Assembly: GCA_021234155.1 (NCBI GenBank)
Contig: JAJEKV010000024.1
Coordinates: forward strand, 16,019,030-16,083,029
Reading direction: 5' to 3'
From: Isoetes taiwanensis
Lineage: Eukaryota; Streptophyta; Lycopodiopsida; Isoetales; Isoetaceae
Length of the DNA stretch: 64,000 nucleotides
A program made the translations under genes and the position numbers. How positions within the stretch are numbered: position 1 is the stretch's first letter; each line of letters begins with the position of its first letter. The notes under the pieces were generated by a model, which was not told where the DNA came from, did not search any database, and was given only the letters and a program-made list of their open reading frames with translations. Below are positions 21,960-34,900 of this stretch, one piece after another.

Positions 21960-23270
21960 CCTTGTTTCTAACTGTGATTTACTATTCCAGATAAAATACC
22001 AGGGCTATTTATGGGTGATGGGGTCCGGCACATCAAATAAGGTGGAAGGAACAAAGGGGAAGGGTTACTGCATGGCGTAAGGCATGCCGGAATGCATGTC
22101 AGAAAGCAGGATCGATACACAAGAAACTCCAGCTTTGGATTCTAAGCCATGGCTGTGTCGAACTAGGCTTCAATTTCGTCCAGGCAATCCGACACAAATA
22201 TTCATCAAATTCGAGCTTTGGTCTGCCATCCCAGTTAACCGGTTGGAGCATCCGCAATCCAGAAGGCAGGTGACTGCCAGTTTACAGGGGACAATGGGTT
22301 TGGAGCAGTCACCAGCATATCCTAGGTATATTCCAGCATATACTCAGGATATGCCAAAAACCCACATAAATGAGGGTTTGCCCCCTAGGGGCAACCCAAA
22401 AAATAAATAAATGAGTTTGTGGCAACAACTTTTGTTCGGGGCATGTCTTGTGCTTCTCCATCTCCAAGCCAGGGCAGTCTAGCTCCAAATTTAATTGGTA
22501 GACTTTTGCTCTGCTCTTTACCTCTCTATTTTTTAGTTTTCAAGGAAAAGAAGAGAATTAACAGAGATAAAGCGGCCCTTCCAGCCTTCAAGGCCAAAAT
22601 TATAGAGTTCTCAAAAGAGGCATTTTAAAACTAGATTTTTGGCTTTATTCCTTGCAAATAAATAGAATATAATTGAATTGCATTAGATTTTATCCTCCAT
22701 GGAGACCAAATGATCTATGGGACCCAAATTAAGAAACAGAGAACAACCAGCCTATTACTATAGTGGAAAACGCCTTAGCACTATAGGCTTGCTGACAAAC
22801 TATATATATGTACATGGTTGTGTGATAATCGGGAGCATAATTAAGCCCACGTGTCCAATATCTCTGAACATAAGATGTCAAGACTCCTACAACACATATA
22901 GCAGTTTATTAGATGTAACTAACCCCTCATAACGTGTCGGGATATATCCAAACATTGAGCAACACTGAAGAGTGTTGGTCTGCATGTTCAATAACTCCAA
23001 GTTAGAAGCATTAGCAGACCCTCTATTCTCACTCTTCTTGGGCTCATCTACATGTCTCAATATTGATGTGGTGTGCTTCTGTATAGAGATAATCACCCTA
23101 TGCTTTTTCATAAGTAAATGCATAGCAGGTACTGCACTATGGACCCCTAGCATGCGTAGATTAATCTAGGTTTTGTAGTGCAATGCTTTTACCAACTCTA
23201 AAGCATTGTTATCCCAAAGCTTAGATTAGAAACATGCATCTAGATACTGTTACGTGATTGTGATCGTCGT
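21960..23270. other. stretch without recognisable gene
   Basis: Open frames at 22084-22410 and 22887-23153 show no domain or splice context. No repeats were recognised apart from the local duplication AGCATATCCTAGGTATATTCC/AGCATATACTCAGGATATGCC near 22314-22355. Confidence 0.4.
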
Positions 23271-23279
23271 TGTTTTGCA

Positions 23280-24235
23280 CTTGTATGCACCCCTACTTCT
23301 ATACATTCAATCTAGAGAACCAAGTGCACTAGATACCCATGACCATTGTGTAGGCAAGGTCTAAGGTATGAGTTGTGCATGCTTACCACTTTCTGAAAAT
23401 AAAAAATGTGACGCTCTAGAGTAGCTCTTTGAAGATGTAAAAACCTGGTCTCTTGTAGGTGCATCTAATATGGACTGTGGATTCGACTTCAAGTGCTCAC
23501 GTCAGAATGGCTTTTTGAACCTCTCCAAGTCATAACAAGTAGTAAGTGATATCATTGGTTCCCATATCTCCGCTCTATACAGAAGCACCGGCTCCACCAA
23601 CACTCTAAACAAGTCCGATTGGTGTGACTAGTCATAAAGTTCTATGACAGTTCTTCTGCATTGCATAGCTCCAACCTATTATTACTTGCTATCTAATACA
23701 AGTATCCTAATATGTTGTTGGAGTGAACTCTACTTCCAGATACTTGTACGTTTATACTACCTCTACTGACTTCGGTAAGTGAAGATAGGTTTTCTCTGTT
23801 GTATCGAAGACGACACCAAGAGCACCTTGGTTTTAGCCAAGTTGACTGCATTCTAGTGGCTTGACAGAAAGTACTTAAGGCATCCAGATACTGCTACATA
23901 CTCACTGGGCTATATGTTCGGAGGTCCATGTCATCTAGATATATTAGATGTCTGATGATATGGTGGCCAAGACTCCCTGCCCCCCATCTCCATGTTGTGC
24001 CAATCCTCAAGCTGATCAATGTACAATCTAAACGATGTAAGAGATATTGGGCAGCCCTGCCGAACTCCAATAATACTATTGATAATCCTATCTGAAATGG
24101 CATTCAAGCTAAGCAGGTTTCATAAAGCCTATAAGCTACATTTTTCATTTCTTGGGGGATTCCTAATCTCATCAACCTTCCCACAGCTTCTCTCTAGGAA
24201 AAGAGTGATTGGTTTAGAGGCGTCCTCTTTTATGC
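23280..24235 (-). pseudogene. LINE reverse transcriptase fragment, strongly decayed
   Basis: Read on the minus strand across shifted frames: DSFPREKLWEG, GRLMRLGIPQEMKNVAYRLY, IINSIIGVRQGCPIS, LYIDQLEDW, LIYLDDMDL (the YADD catalytic motif with A changed to L), KYLEVEFTP, LFRVLVEPVLLYRAEIWEP, YDLERFKKPF. The order is that of LINE ORF2 from RT motif 2 to the post-RT region. The tail block LVEPVLLY…AEIWE is the same family as the LINE at 9630-10768. Many stops are present. Confidence 0.75.
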
Positions 24236-25010
24236 TAAATAAAAGGGTTTGTTTCTGCCCCATCCTGGTAAAATTTATAACTTGCATTGCTTGATTAATG
24301 TTCCTATATCATGCAATCTTTCTTCCACGGGAATGAACAAAGTAGGTATTCCATCTAAAGATGTGGGCTACGAGTTCTTAGAAGCAAAGAGGAAGATTTA
24401 TCGAGCTGAGGCTACCATTTCTAGGGAAGCACGAAAAGGTCGCCAATAAATCAAAAAGCAAAAAGTTTTCCTAAACCAAACCTTCAGAGAAAATACAGAT
24501 CTCAATATGCTATAGTGTGCAAATCAGCAACGAGAAAGATGAAACCTGATCTAACTGCCTAACAGAGAGCAGATCAAGTGATATGAACTTTAAATCTAGT
24601 CATATCAAATCTCTTCTTCCTTATTGTCTCTTTTATCAGCTATGTCCATTTCTTGATGCCTCCTATTTTTTTAGGCTTGTTCGAGTTTTGGGAGACAGTA
24701 CGAACCTTATTTCTTATCAATCATTTTCCATGTCATCAGTTGAGTGCTCCTTGTTGGTGGATATATGTGGAATATAATCCTTCACTTTATGCCTCAGTCC
24801 ATCCATAAACTCAATAGCGTTGGAGGTTAGCACTTGACAGTGGCGCCATGGTCTGATTGTCGCCAAATAATAACGTGGCAGGTCTTTCAAATCAAATTCT
24901 TTTTGTCTCGATGGGACAAACCCATTTGGAAAAAGGTTTCTGGTATTGCTCGAAATCCTATTGATGGCGGAGGCATGTGAATTACCCACCAAATTATTCA
25001 TGAGCATAGG
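24235..25010. other. stretch with one unexplained minus-strand ORF
   Basis: A 96-codon minus-strand frame (24717-25007) reads NRISSNTRNLFPNGFVPS…DLPRYYLATIRPWRHC…STNKEHSTDDMEND. Its codon texture looks like protein, but the family was not recognised and it has no neighbouring exon I can support. The rest is AT-rich. Confidence 0.3.
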
Positions 25011-25013
25011 CTC

Positions 25014-25335
25014 GTGAACTCTATGTATAAGTTGCTTATCAATGTTGATATCCTTCTGCCATCCATTAAGTGGTCCCTTCAGCTTCTACCTCCTGGTTGG
25101 AGACGTATGTGGACGGGCTTGGATAAACTGCTTCATCCTAAACTGATTGTGCTTTGGTGGCAGATTCTTCATAGATGCCCGCCTGTTAATGTGTTTATTC
25201 ACAGGATTGGTCCTCGAGTGTCAGCACCTCTGCCCACTCTGCAAGCAAAGGGCTGAGACATTGACAAGTCAGCAAGTGCTCTTGGCTTTTTATCTAGATG
25301 CTTGGAATAGATTGGGGTTGATGCAGGGTAAAGTG
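25014..25335 (+). pseudogene. LINE zf-RVT fragment
   Basis: KWSLQLLPPGWRRMWTGLDK, LIVLWWQILHRCPPVNVFIH and QHLCPLCKQRAETLTSQQVL correspond to the C-terminal zinc-knuckle region of LINE ORF2. The segment aligns by eye with KWSLQLSGSRWRSVWTW…LCPCCGLHRETVEHC of the insertion at 6-7.4 kb. One frameshift lies near 25200, and no 3' tail is visible. Confidence 0.65.
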
Positions 25336-25699
25336 GGCCATTGTAGTTGTCCCCCCTGTCCCCCCTAGAATAGTTTGAAATGTAGGTCAAGTCCCCCCAA
25401 GAAGAGTTTGAAATATAGGTCAAGAAGTGGTTAGACGTAGGCATTAATACTAAAAAAACTACCAAAGTGCATTAATTAGGAAATTTGTTCTATTAGCTAG
25501 TTACAGAGCAAGAATCGTGGTAATTACTATTTCTGGTGTATGGAGGGAAATGCAAAATTGGGAGCACGGCAGGATCAGGTTGCTCGATCCAATTGCATTA
25601 CCTGATCAATTGCATGTTTCTCAACATTGCATGACCTGATCAATTGTGAATCCTTCCTAACATTTGGCATTGGCAGATAGTTTAAATTGAATGTGTTTT

Positions 25700-28600
25700 T
25701 CTTGAAGAAATGGAATCGGAATCAGGGATTGAACTATTGGAATCGGATTCGTGGTCCGACTAGCAAAGACCTGAAAGGCAAAAATTTCAGGAAGGAGGAA
25801 GAAAAGAACAAGAGAAGAGGAAACCGAGAGGAAAAGACGCCAATGCCAGAGAAAAAAAGAAAATGAAGATGCATTGGTTTCTCAGTGTAATGCATGTTTT
25901 GGAGTAGAAAGAAGCATAGCCACGCAGAGGAGAGTGGGTGTGAATCTGGTGGAATCATTCTTGAAGCAGTCTAAGCATATGAGTGTGCAAATGAAAAAAG
26001 GGATTCTAAATTACTTTATTCAGCATAAGGCATTGGATGGAATTGTGGGAGATGATCTCAGGGACTTAAAAGCAAAGAACCAAATGATAAGTAACATCAG
26101 GGAGTCTATTAAGACCGTGAAACAGTCTACAAATTTGGATTGTTTGGCTGCCAAAAAGAGTTGTTTGGCTATGGCAGTTGGTGGAGAAAATGAGAATTTG
26201 AGTAACAGAAAAATTGGAAAGCTACTTGATGTTCATCCAAGAAATATTTCAGCTGCTAAGAAAAACAGGGAAGAAATTGATTGCAATGGAGGAAAGTGGG
26301 TGTATTATAAAAGATCTAAAAGGTGTGACTCTATCTCAGATTCAATTATTACACTTGTACAAATATTTTGGACCTCAAACACTAGAGTTTCTCCAAATAC
26401 TAAGGATGTAAAATTTAGAAGACTAGAACGAAATATTAGAGAGGAGCATGCAAAGACATTATCCGAACAATCTCAGGTTGGTATCTCTTCTTATCTCTTC
26501 CTTTGAGATTTTTATAGTTGAGGTTTTCAATAACAGTTTGCTATAGTGGTTGGATTAAAAGTTTATATCAGGTATATCTCTTTATAGTTCTGCTGCATCA
26601 ATTATTGAGCTACAATGGTTTACAGTCTAGCCATAGTGGCTTGTCTTTAACTATAATTTCATTTGTGCCCTTGATCTTCAATGGTTTGTTTTCATTTGTG
26701 CCCTTGATCTTTAACTATAAGTGGTTTGTTTTCAAACCGAGTTTATTCTTGAAGATATAGTGGATTTCAAACCATATTCACACATAGGTTGAGTGCAACT
26801 ATATAATGGTGTGAGTGTTTCAACATAGTTCGGGTGCAGCCATAATGGTGTGTGCTTTAAACATAGTTGGAGTGCACTCTTGGAACTACAGTGGTAGTAG
26901 TAAGTGGAAGACTGTAGTAAGTGGTATACAATAACAGTTATGGTTTGTTGTAGTAAGTGGTATACAGTAGTAGTTATGGTTTGTATTCCTATGGTTTGTA
27001 GTAGTAAGTGTAAGACTGTAGTAAGTGGTATACAGTAACAGTTATGGTTTGTAGTAGTAAGTGGTATACAGTAGTAGTTATGGTTTGTATTCCTCTTTTG
27101 TGCTATACTTTGAGAGTTATTTTGCATGCTAACACATATATTCTTACAGATGCAATTGTACGAACGGTTCAAAGAAGAATACCCTGAAGCTAAGGTAGGA
27201 GCAAGATCTTTTCAAAAGTTAAAACCATGGTTTGTGGTGAAGCTAAAAGACTATAATACATGCTGTTGTATTCATCATGTTAGGCTTGGAATGCTGCTTG
27301 ATGCATTCAAAACAATGAGAAGGAAGCATTCTGAACCTTGTGAATGTACTTGTAGTGTATGTGAACCTCACCATACGTGCACTTGTAATGCTCACGCGTT
27401 AATATTCTCTTCAACACATGAGTTATGGAGGTGCATTGTTTGTTCAAAAGAAGTTGATGATGAGTTCCATAGGAAGGACTGCCTTTATGGTACTTGTCAG
27501 AATTGTGGCATCTCCAAGTTGCATATATGTCCTCTTGAATTGAGTGATTCAGAGCTGAATTGGGAGTATTTGGACTATGAGGGTGCAGGATTGGGCAAGA
27601 ATGGGAAACCAAGGAAGATTCTGAAGCATCAATACAAAAAGACCACTTCTAGAGAATTTGTGGAGAAGTTACGTGATAGATTAAAGAGGTTTCCTTTGCA
27701 TAACTTTAGGTACAAATGGCAAGACAAGCAATTTCGTGAGCTGCTGGAAAATCTACCCTCAGATGTAGTGGTCTCAGTGGTGGATTTTGCCGAGAACTAC
27801 ACCTTCAAAGAACGTCTTCAAGTGCAATCTCAAAGATTGGTGCAAAGATTCGGTAACAATCCTTGTTCACATTACTTATCATGTGGATGAAAGTGGGCAA
27901 GTCGTAAAAGAAACACACTTCTATATCTCTGATGACAAGAAGCATGATACTCTCTTTGTACAACATTGTTTTAAGATGTATTTCAGGTACATGGAGGCCA
28001 AAGGGCTGAAACCCAAAAGGCATTGGGTCTGGTCTGATGGAGCTGCATCACAATTTAAGGCAGCTCGTCCAATGTATTTTGTTCTCCGGTACTCAGTTGA
28101 AACACAGGTACAGATGATGTGGAGTTATTTTGGTTCAAACCACGGTAAAGGCGAGCACGATGGCAAGGCTGCAGAACTGAAGAGGTGGATTAGAATGATG
28201 CAACTCTTGTTTCCTGAGATAAAGCTTGAAAATGCACATGACGTTGTGGAGGCAGCTACAAAAATTTTTTCCCATGGAATTTCTTCCACTTACTCACAAC
28301 AAGATACTGTAAGAAGATATTTTTGGGAAGTTACAGATGTTGACAGGTCTAAGGCGTGGGGCGCAAACACAATAAAGGATACGAGAAACATTCATTGTGT
28401 TCATGCCTTCAATCTTCAGTCCAACACAATGTTGCATACTCGCAAGTTATCATGCTTTTGTAGTTGCTGCTTGATGGACATTGGGATAGATGTGAGAACA
28501 AGGCATACGTTGATGAATGGGAGTTAGTGGTAGTAGAGCCTACCAATTCAGCTGAACCTGATATGGTGGAGAGCCGGAAGTCTCAAAGAGCTCTATTCTC

Positions 28601-29006
28601 TATTAAGTCAGATGTCTTAGCTAGTGCTCTTAAAGTGGGTGATAACTTTGCAGTTGTTGCACCCAAAGATAATGAAGAAGGATCTGATTTTTGGATGGTG
28701 AAATGCACAAGAGAGATGTATTCTATTGAGTCAGATTTTGAAAAGAATGGTGTATGGTTTTTAAAAGGTGAAAGTGTCCTAGAAGGCATATATTATAGAA
28801 AGCTTCAAAGAACCCGATCATCATACGAACTTTGTAGGAATGAAGAAAAAGCCATAGTGTTTGCAACACAAGTCTGCGCTATTCGAGTTTCCATGGTACG
28901 AGCTAAGTATCATGTCAAAGGGAGTTCTGAGATATTCACACTTGATGAGAATGATGCAGAGAAAATCAGAGATAATATGCCTGATGTGCTAAGTGATGAA
29001 GAATGA
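25700..29006 (+). pseudogene. DDE-type transposase gene of a metazoan-like family, one intron, two frameshifts
   Basis: Exon 1 is open to 26476 (…REEHAKTLSEQSQ). A phase-0 GT-AG intron at 26477-27149 joins it to MQLYERFKEEYPEAKVG…. Exon 2 holds a Cys/His-rich region (CECTCSVCEPHHTCTCNAH; CIVCSKEVDDEFHRKDC…CQNCG) and then VVDFAENYTF, WVWSDGAASQFKAARPM and YFGSNHGKGEHDGKAAELKR, read here as the D, D and E/D blocks of an RNase-H-fold transposase. A +1 shift in the A-run at 27832-27834 separates VQSQ from DWCKDSVTILVHITY, and a second shift lies at about 28470 before DGHWDRCENKAY. The C-terminal part (FWMVKCTREMYS…GVWFLKGESVLEGIYYRKL) ends at TGA 29004-29006. The N-terminal exon start is unclear: several charged frames overlap at 25706-25870. 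Family naming beyond DDE-type is from memory of invertebrate-like proteins and is uncertain. Confidence 0.65.
26870..27110. repeat. intronic tandem repeat
   Basis: The intron of the DDE transposase gene contains repeated GTAGTAAGTGGTATACAGTA and GTTATGGTTTGTATTCCT units, at least four irregular copies. Confidence 0.85.
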
Positions 29007-29009
29007 GTT

Positions 29010-30100
29010 GATAAGATGAGGAGCAGTATACTTGAAGCTATAAGACAAGCAGATTAAAGGGTCTGCAAGGCCAGAAAATAGATTGATGTAACTTTTTTTT
29101 TTGTTGTTCATGTTTGATTTTTCATAATCAAGAAAACACTTATTTGAAGTCAAATTTTGGACTTAGATTGTACTGTTCGTTGCATCTTGAATATGAGATA
29201 TGATTCATATGGGAATATCAGACTTATATCCCTGCTCTATTTTGGAAATATGAGAATTGTGTATTTGTGTATCTATAATTGTGTCCCATTGCTGAAATTT
29301 CCTTACTGATGTGTTCCATGTACCCAGGCCCAAAACTATTGCCTTGTTGCTGTGTTCGAAATATCTTAGGCATAAAACCATCAGAGTTGTTTATGTCCTA
29401 ATTGTATTGCATCTGACCTGGTTGTATTGCAGGTTTCGGCCCTGTAACAAATGAACCCTAAACCAAATGAATAGTAACATTCGAGTGTTTATATATCCCA
29501 CAATCATGAATGAAAAAAAAAACCATTGTTATATAAACATTTGCATTTTTATTTGGGTTGGATTGGGTCTTCATGGGAAGGGGAAGAAGAAAGCCCTTGC
29601 CATGAAGATCCATTCCTTGATCAATTCCTTTTAAAGATTTTCTTAATTGAAACTTGTGTTGAACTTGTAGTCATGGTGAAATAGTTAAGGTTGTTTAACC
29701 TAAAAGAAAAGCAATATTGAATAATTTGACGGTTCAATGGTCTAAGGGCTTCATATTGTACCAAGCCTGTGGGATATATGTTGAATCCAGTCAATGCAGC
29801 TACAGTAATAGGGTCAATCCCTGAAATGCATTTTAATCCATCTGGGATGGATTTACTTCTTGTAGATTCTGACACAGTGAAATGCCTTGTATAAATGCCT
29901 TGTATAAATGTCTTGTATACAGTTTAGATTTACAGTTTAGACAGATTAGAATGATGATGACTAGGATGGCCTGTCACTTGGATTGTCACATGGACTACCA
30001 CATGAAAATCCCTTTTGGATTTTCAATTGCAATACTTGTATGAACATCAAACTTCAAAAACAATTCTAAGGTTCCATAATTCTTGTTACCATAATAAACT
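29010..30100. other. AT-rich stretch, no recognisable gene
   Basis: This is the 3' flank of the transposase gene, with no domain seen on either strand. A minus-strand frame at 29621-29875 is not supported by codon texture or context. Confidence 0.4.
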
Positions 30101-30104
30101 TAAT

Positions 30105-30375
30105 TATGACCATTGCTTTGCATAATGAACATTGCTATTTATGCCTTGCAAAATTGTGACCATTGCTTTGCCTATGAACATGCACTGCTTTGCAAAATTG
30201 TGACCATATTAAACATAATTGTGACCATTGCTTTGCACAATGAACATGCTAGTTATGCTTTGCAAAATGGTGACCATGATAAACATAATTGTGACCATTG
30301 CTTTGCATAATGAACATGCTAGTTATGCTTTGCAATATTGTGACCATTGCTTTGCATATGAACTAGCACATTGCT
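30105..30375. repeat. tandem array with TGTGACCATTGCTTTGCA units
   Basis: Five occurrences of GACCATTGCTTTGC with GAACATGCTAGTTATGC and CATAATTG spacers. The best-preserved pair is 68 bp apart (about 30220 and 30288). Confidence 0.88.
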
Positions 30376-30745
30376 TTGCACATTTTAAACCATAAACTCC
30401 ATGAAAATTAACATATGTGGCCATAAGGGTTCAAGGTTCACCATAAACTTCATGAAGTTCACTTATAAGGTTTATGGTTCAATTTTGATAAAGTTTATGG
30501 TTCATAAAGTTTATGGTAACGTCATAAAGACTCCCAAATGTGACCATTAACAAATCAAACCAATAGTTCACCAACATGCAACCAACAATAGTACAAAAAA
30601 AAAAAAATTCAGTTGACGAAGGCATTGATTGCATGGCACGCCTTTTTAGACAGAACAGTGGATGTCGTATGCATGCACTCCATTGCACTCGATTGGAATC
30701 GAGCTCTTTATCTTCCTTCCAATTCCCACCACAATCGTAACGAGA

Positions 30746-31012
30746 ATGGCCAGAATCAAGATCACCGCCAGAGTTCCCATGGACGAATCTGTGAGTTCTA
30801 GCCAGCCGGGCAAGAGGATCAAGTATGTCGCCAGATTTTCTTGTGTGGAGGTGGAGCGCCTAGTTCGAAAAGGAGCTGTAGTTTCTGAAAAGGTTCAGCA
30901 GTGGCTAGACCGTCTTCATTCAGACCATGAGCGCCTTCTGGAGATGGTGATTCAAGCTAATGGCAATGACCTGCATATGGAGCTCAGGATGCCGCCTCCT
31001 GGACGTGCCTAG
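30746..31012 (+). CDS. small hypothetical protein, N-terminus resembles the histone H3 tail
   Basis: The ATG at 30746 gives 88 residues starting MARIKITARVPMDESVSSSQ, followed by GKRIKYVARFSCVEVERLVRKG and a helical, charged C-terminal half, ending at TAG 31010-31012. The frame is also open upstream to 30662. Base composition is richer in GC than the flanks, which supports coding. No known domain was recognised. ARIKITAR copies the pattern ARxKxTAR of the H3 tail. Whether that matters is unknown. It could be a small host gene, a first exon, or a transposon ORF. Confidence 0.4.
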   Translation: MARIKITARVPMDESVSSSQPGKRIKYVARFSCVEVERLVRKGAVVSEKVQQWLDRLHSDHERLLEMVIQANGNDLHMELRMPPPGRA

Positions 31013-31019
31013 GATACCC

Positions 31020-31960
31020 CTGTGTTTTTTTTTTTCAATGTTGTGCTTTTGTTTTCTCGACCATGTATATGAATCTCCATAACTCTATCTCCATAACTTA
31101 TGATGCTACCTCTTTTTTGTGATGGAACATGCCTGCTATGAACAGGTCTTTTGTAAATTCGTCCAAGTGACGGTTGTTTTTGGGAGTATATAATATAAAC
31201 TTCAGCTTTCAATGTCATGTATTTCTTGTCTATTTCCTTCTGATACATTAGAGATCTTGTCTATTTCCTTTTGATGTAACTTCTTGTCTATTTCTTGTCT
31301 ATTCTTCAATGTTTTAAATATATTCACCACTCTGAGTTTTTTCAGAAACTCTGAAAGTTTTTGGGAACATGTAATCTAATGTCTAATTGCATGCATGCTG
31401 TGTGTACATTCTTTTTATCTCCTTTCTGAGTATATCCTTTCTGTATTGCTCAAGTTTCTAATAGTATACGAGTTTCCATTGCTCAAAAATGTTATCTGTT
31501 TTTATTGGTGCCAGACTTTCTAACTGTCATTGAACTTTAGATGCTAAAAAACCCATCTGTTTTTCGTGCCTGGGTCCCTAATTGTTAATATGGTTCCATT
31601 GCTAAAAATTCCCATCTGTTACTTGGCGCTTCTAAAGTTCCAAATTTTGTCAACTAAATAACTACCTGATTAAGATTAAAAAGTCGAGTAAACTTGGTTA
31701 TTGAGCAAGCATGAATATGAAAGCCTTTCCAAACCCAAGTTACATATAAGACAAGATACATAAACCAAAAACACCGCCAAATTCAGGTGTCATATCAAAT
31801 CGATTCTTGCAAAACAAAGAAAGTCTTGCATGAACAAAGTCTTGCAACCTAAATCCTTGTCATATTTCGAGATTACATACCCGATATCAAATAAGAATAC
31901 CGGATATCAAATACAAGAATCAAAACACAATGATATTTTAAACCATTCTTTTTGTCATCA
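31020..31960. other. AT-rich stretch, no recognisable gene
   Basis: It contains short repeats of TTGTCTATTTCCTT (31215-31300) and CCCATCTGTTA-like words (31545-31620). No domain was seen. Confidence 0.4.
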
Positions 31961-31966
31961 ATTCAA

Positions 31967-34900
31967 TTATTGAATCGAAATATCATCCAACCAATTAGTA
32001 ATAGGATGATCTCGAACATAGTCTATAATGTGATTTGAGTCTCTCAAGCCCTCCAACCATGGCTTCAGTTGGTTCAATAGAAATGACCTATCCTGCGTTA
32101 CGGATGGAAAGAGATTGGTGTGATCATAGTATGAGGGCTATTCTTATGCCCTTTATATTGGTGATCATCAATCATCAAGGTATTCGATGTGTTATAATAT
32201 CCTCCAAGCTCTTTGTCCTTGTATACTTTCTGCGCAAATTTTCAAGATTATGTTGACTTTCTCGATACTTGAAACCTACCTTCATGCACTTATCAACACC
32301 CCATTCAAACACCAACTTCTTCTTCAATTTTGCGGGAAATACCTTCTTGGTGATTGACTTCAAACTTGCAACATCCAAATCGCACCACATGGCAATGTCA
32401 AAGTGTTCACCGCACCAGCTCAAAAACTCTATTGCATCCGACCTTAAAATAACGAGCTTGCTCTTTGATAGATCTTTGAGGCACTTTGTTCCTTCTTCGG
32501 GAATGCAAGTTGGGATCCCTCCCTTTGTCTCATACATTTTACCAAGCACTCCATTGAAATCAAATATAATTAGCTCTCTCGACAACCTGATTTTCTTTAA
32601 AGGAGGTGGAGGAGATGATCTGAGAATCTGTTTCAAATCTACACTTCCCACCTATCACTTCCTGCTTGATGCAAGCATAGAAAAACACATAAGAAAATAC
32701 AAGCTTCAAATGCATTTCCCTAATAAATCATAGCATACCTTGCCTTTCAAATGACATATTGTTTGCAATCTTGGTCTTCTTTGGAGTTGCATCTTCAATT
32801 CTATTTGAGGCTGCACAAACTCCACAAAATATCAAAACCATTAGGGAGCTCAATGGTTAAATTTCTAACTTGATTGCACTCAATTAAGCATATGTTCCAA
32901 AATCAATGAAATTTAGCAGTGATTTAGCTAGATTAGCATACCATTGAGCATTACACCATCACACATTGATGAACTTCTCATTTCCAAACGCTTCTGCACT
33001 CTTTGATCATCAAAAGTAGTCCTCTCTATTAATGCACAACAGGATGTTTGATTAGATCATGATGAAATTTCAGAATCAAGTTATTAAAACCATATTATTA
33101 GAACTTACCTATTGACAATTCCCGATCTCCAATGGTGGCTTCTTCTGATATGGGAAAGCTCTCTGCTACAACTCAAAAACTTGTGTAAATAGATGCAAAT
33201 ATAAAGTGTGGACTCTAGCATTGGACTCGAAATACCTTTCTCGTTGTGGGGCAAAACCTCTGCATTGGTTAATTTGCTTATATATCCAGTCGATGGAGTA
33301 ATAAACGGACCTGTTGGAACACCATAGTACAGTTTACCGTCTACCATTTTCTGTACTATAAAGATTGCTTGTACATAAAGATACATAACACTTACTTGAG
33401 GCATATAGATCTGTTTCGATTTCTTTCCCAGTATGTTGCAGCTCTTGAACATGATTAGGGCCATGAATCTTGGCTGTTACAGTCATCTCTAAATCTTACT
33501 TGCTAAAACCAAACAAGTGTATGCATGCCTTCAAAAAAATTACCTTTTGTTTCCACTGAGAGAATTTTTACCTCCTCTTCTACATTTTCTTCATTACCTT
33601 TCCCATTAACATGTTCTTCTTCATAATGTGGAGATGCTTCTGCAATGTTTAATTTGCTTACATGTCCATTTGATGCAGTGAGAACATAGGCTTCTGAAAC
33701 ATCATCTAAAACATTAAGCAATGGATTAGTACATAAAGTTATCAAGTGCTTTTGTTGTAAATAATGTCGGTTACCATCTGCAGAACATCCCGGCTGCACA
33801 TGTGAGGTAGATCTATCAACACCAAGTGCTCTAACCCAGGTTTCAGACATTGCATGGCCGCAATCAACTTGGCAGCATATATTATCATAACTAAAACTCA
33901 TAGATAACGTTAGTAATGATAGAAGCAATCATGTCAAGTTCAAAGGTCACCATACCTTATCAAGGAAACCAAACATTGTAAGTGATATTTGTGATTGCAC
34001 TCCGCTAACAGTATTGGTAAGCGTTTGCCATCAAACAACAAAACTCTTCCACAAAATGGGCAAATGTCTGGATTAGCCTCAATGCATGATTTTGAAGGTA
34101 AGTTTGGCAATTGGGGATCTAATGATATCCCCCTCTTCAGTGTTTTTGGCAACCTGATTGCAACCTTTTCAAGCGAGGTTGCAAAACAGACAGTTCCTCA
34201 AGATCAGTCTTTCTTGAATTCTCTAAACCTAGAAGCTCATCATTTGAACATAACAAATCTGGAATTAAGCAGGCCATCTCTTGTTCCCTCAAATTTATAA
34301 CTGCCATAACTCCAGCACTAGCTTCTTTTGTCATATCCTTCATCAAAGTAAACCATTTCTGCCTCTCTTCCTCAAAAGCTTCTTTTTTCTCTCTCATTGA
34401 CTTGCATGCATTATTTAGTTCTCTGCATCTGTCACTGGATAAACTGATCCTTGATTCTATTTTTTTCAACTCAATCTCTGTTGATTCCATCCATTCATGC
34501 ATAATCCTGTGTGTACCTATCACATGCAACACATATTTATCAGCATACTTGGATACAAATGATACTAATTCATGACCATACTAAATGTAAGGAAAACGGG
34601 TAACTACAATCCACAGTACATACATGAGACAAAGCATATCTCAGGCTACAAACTATGAAACAACATATCTCAGGCTACAAACTATAGCAACATACTATGA
34701 AACAAAGCATATCTCAGGCTACAAACTATAGCAACATACTATGAAACAAAGCATATCTCAGGCTACAAACTATAAAACAGCATATCTCAGGCTACAAACT
34801 ATGCAAGATACTATGAAACAAATCATATCTCAGGCTACAAACTATAGCAACTATCTAACTATCTGCTAGACATCTTTAACTACAAACTATAAACTACACT

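Noticed and set aside
34620-34860. Regular 20-22 bp repeats as a CRISPR-like array
   Set aside because: Spacers are repeats themselves and the context is a plant gene intron, so it is a minisatellite.
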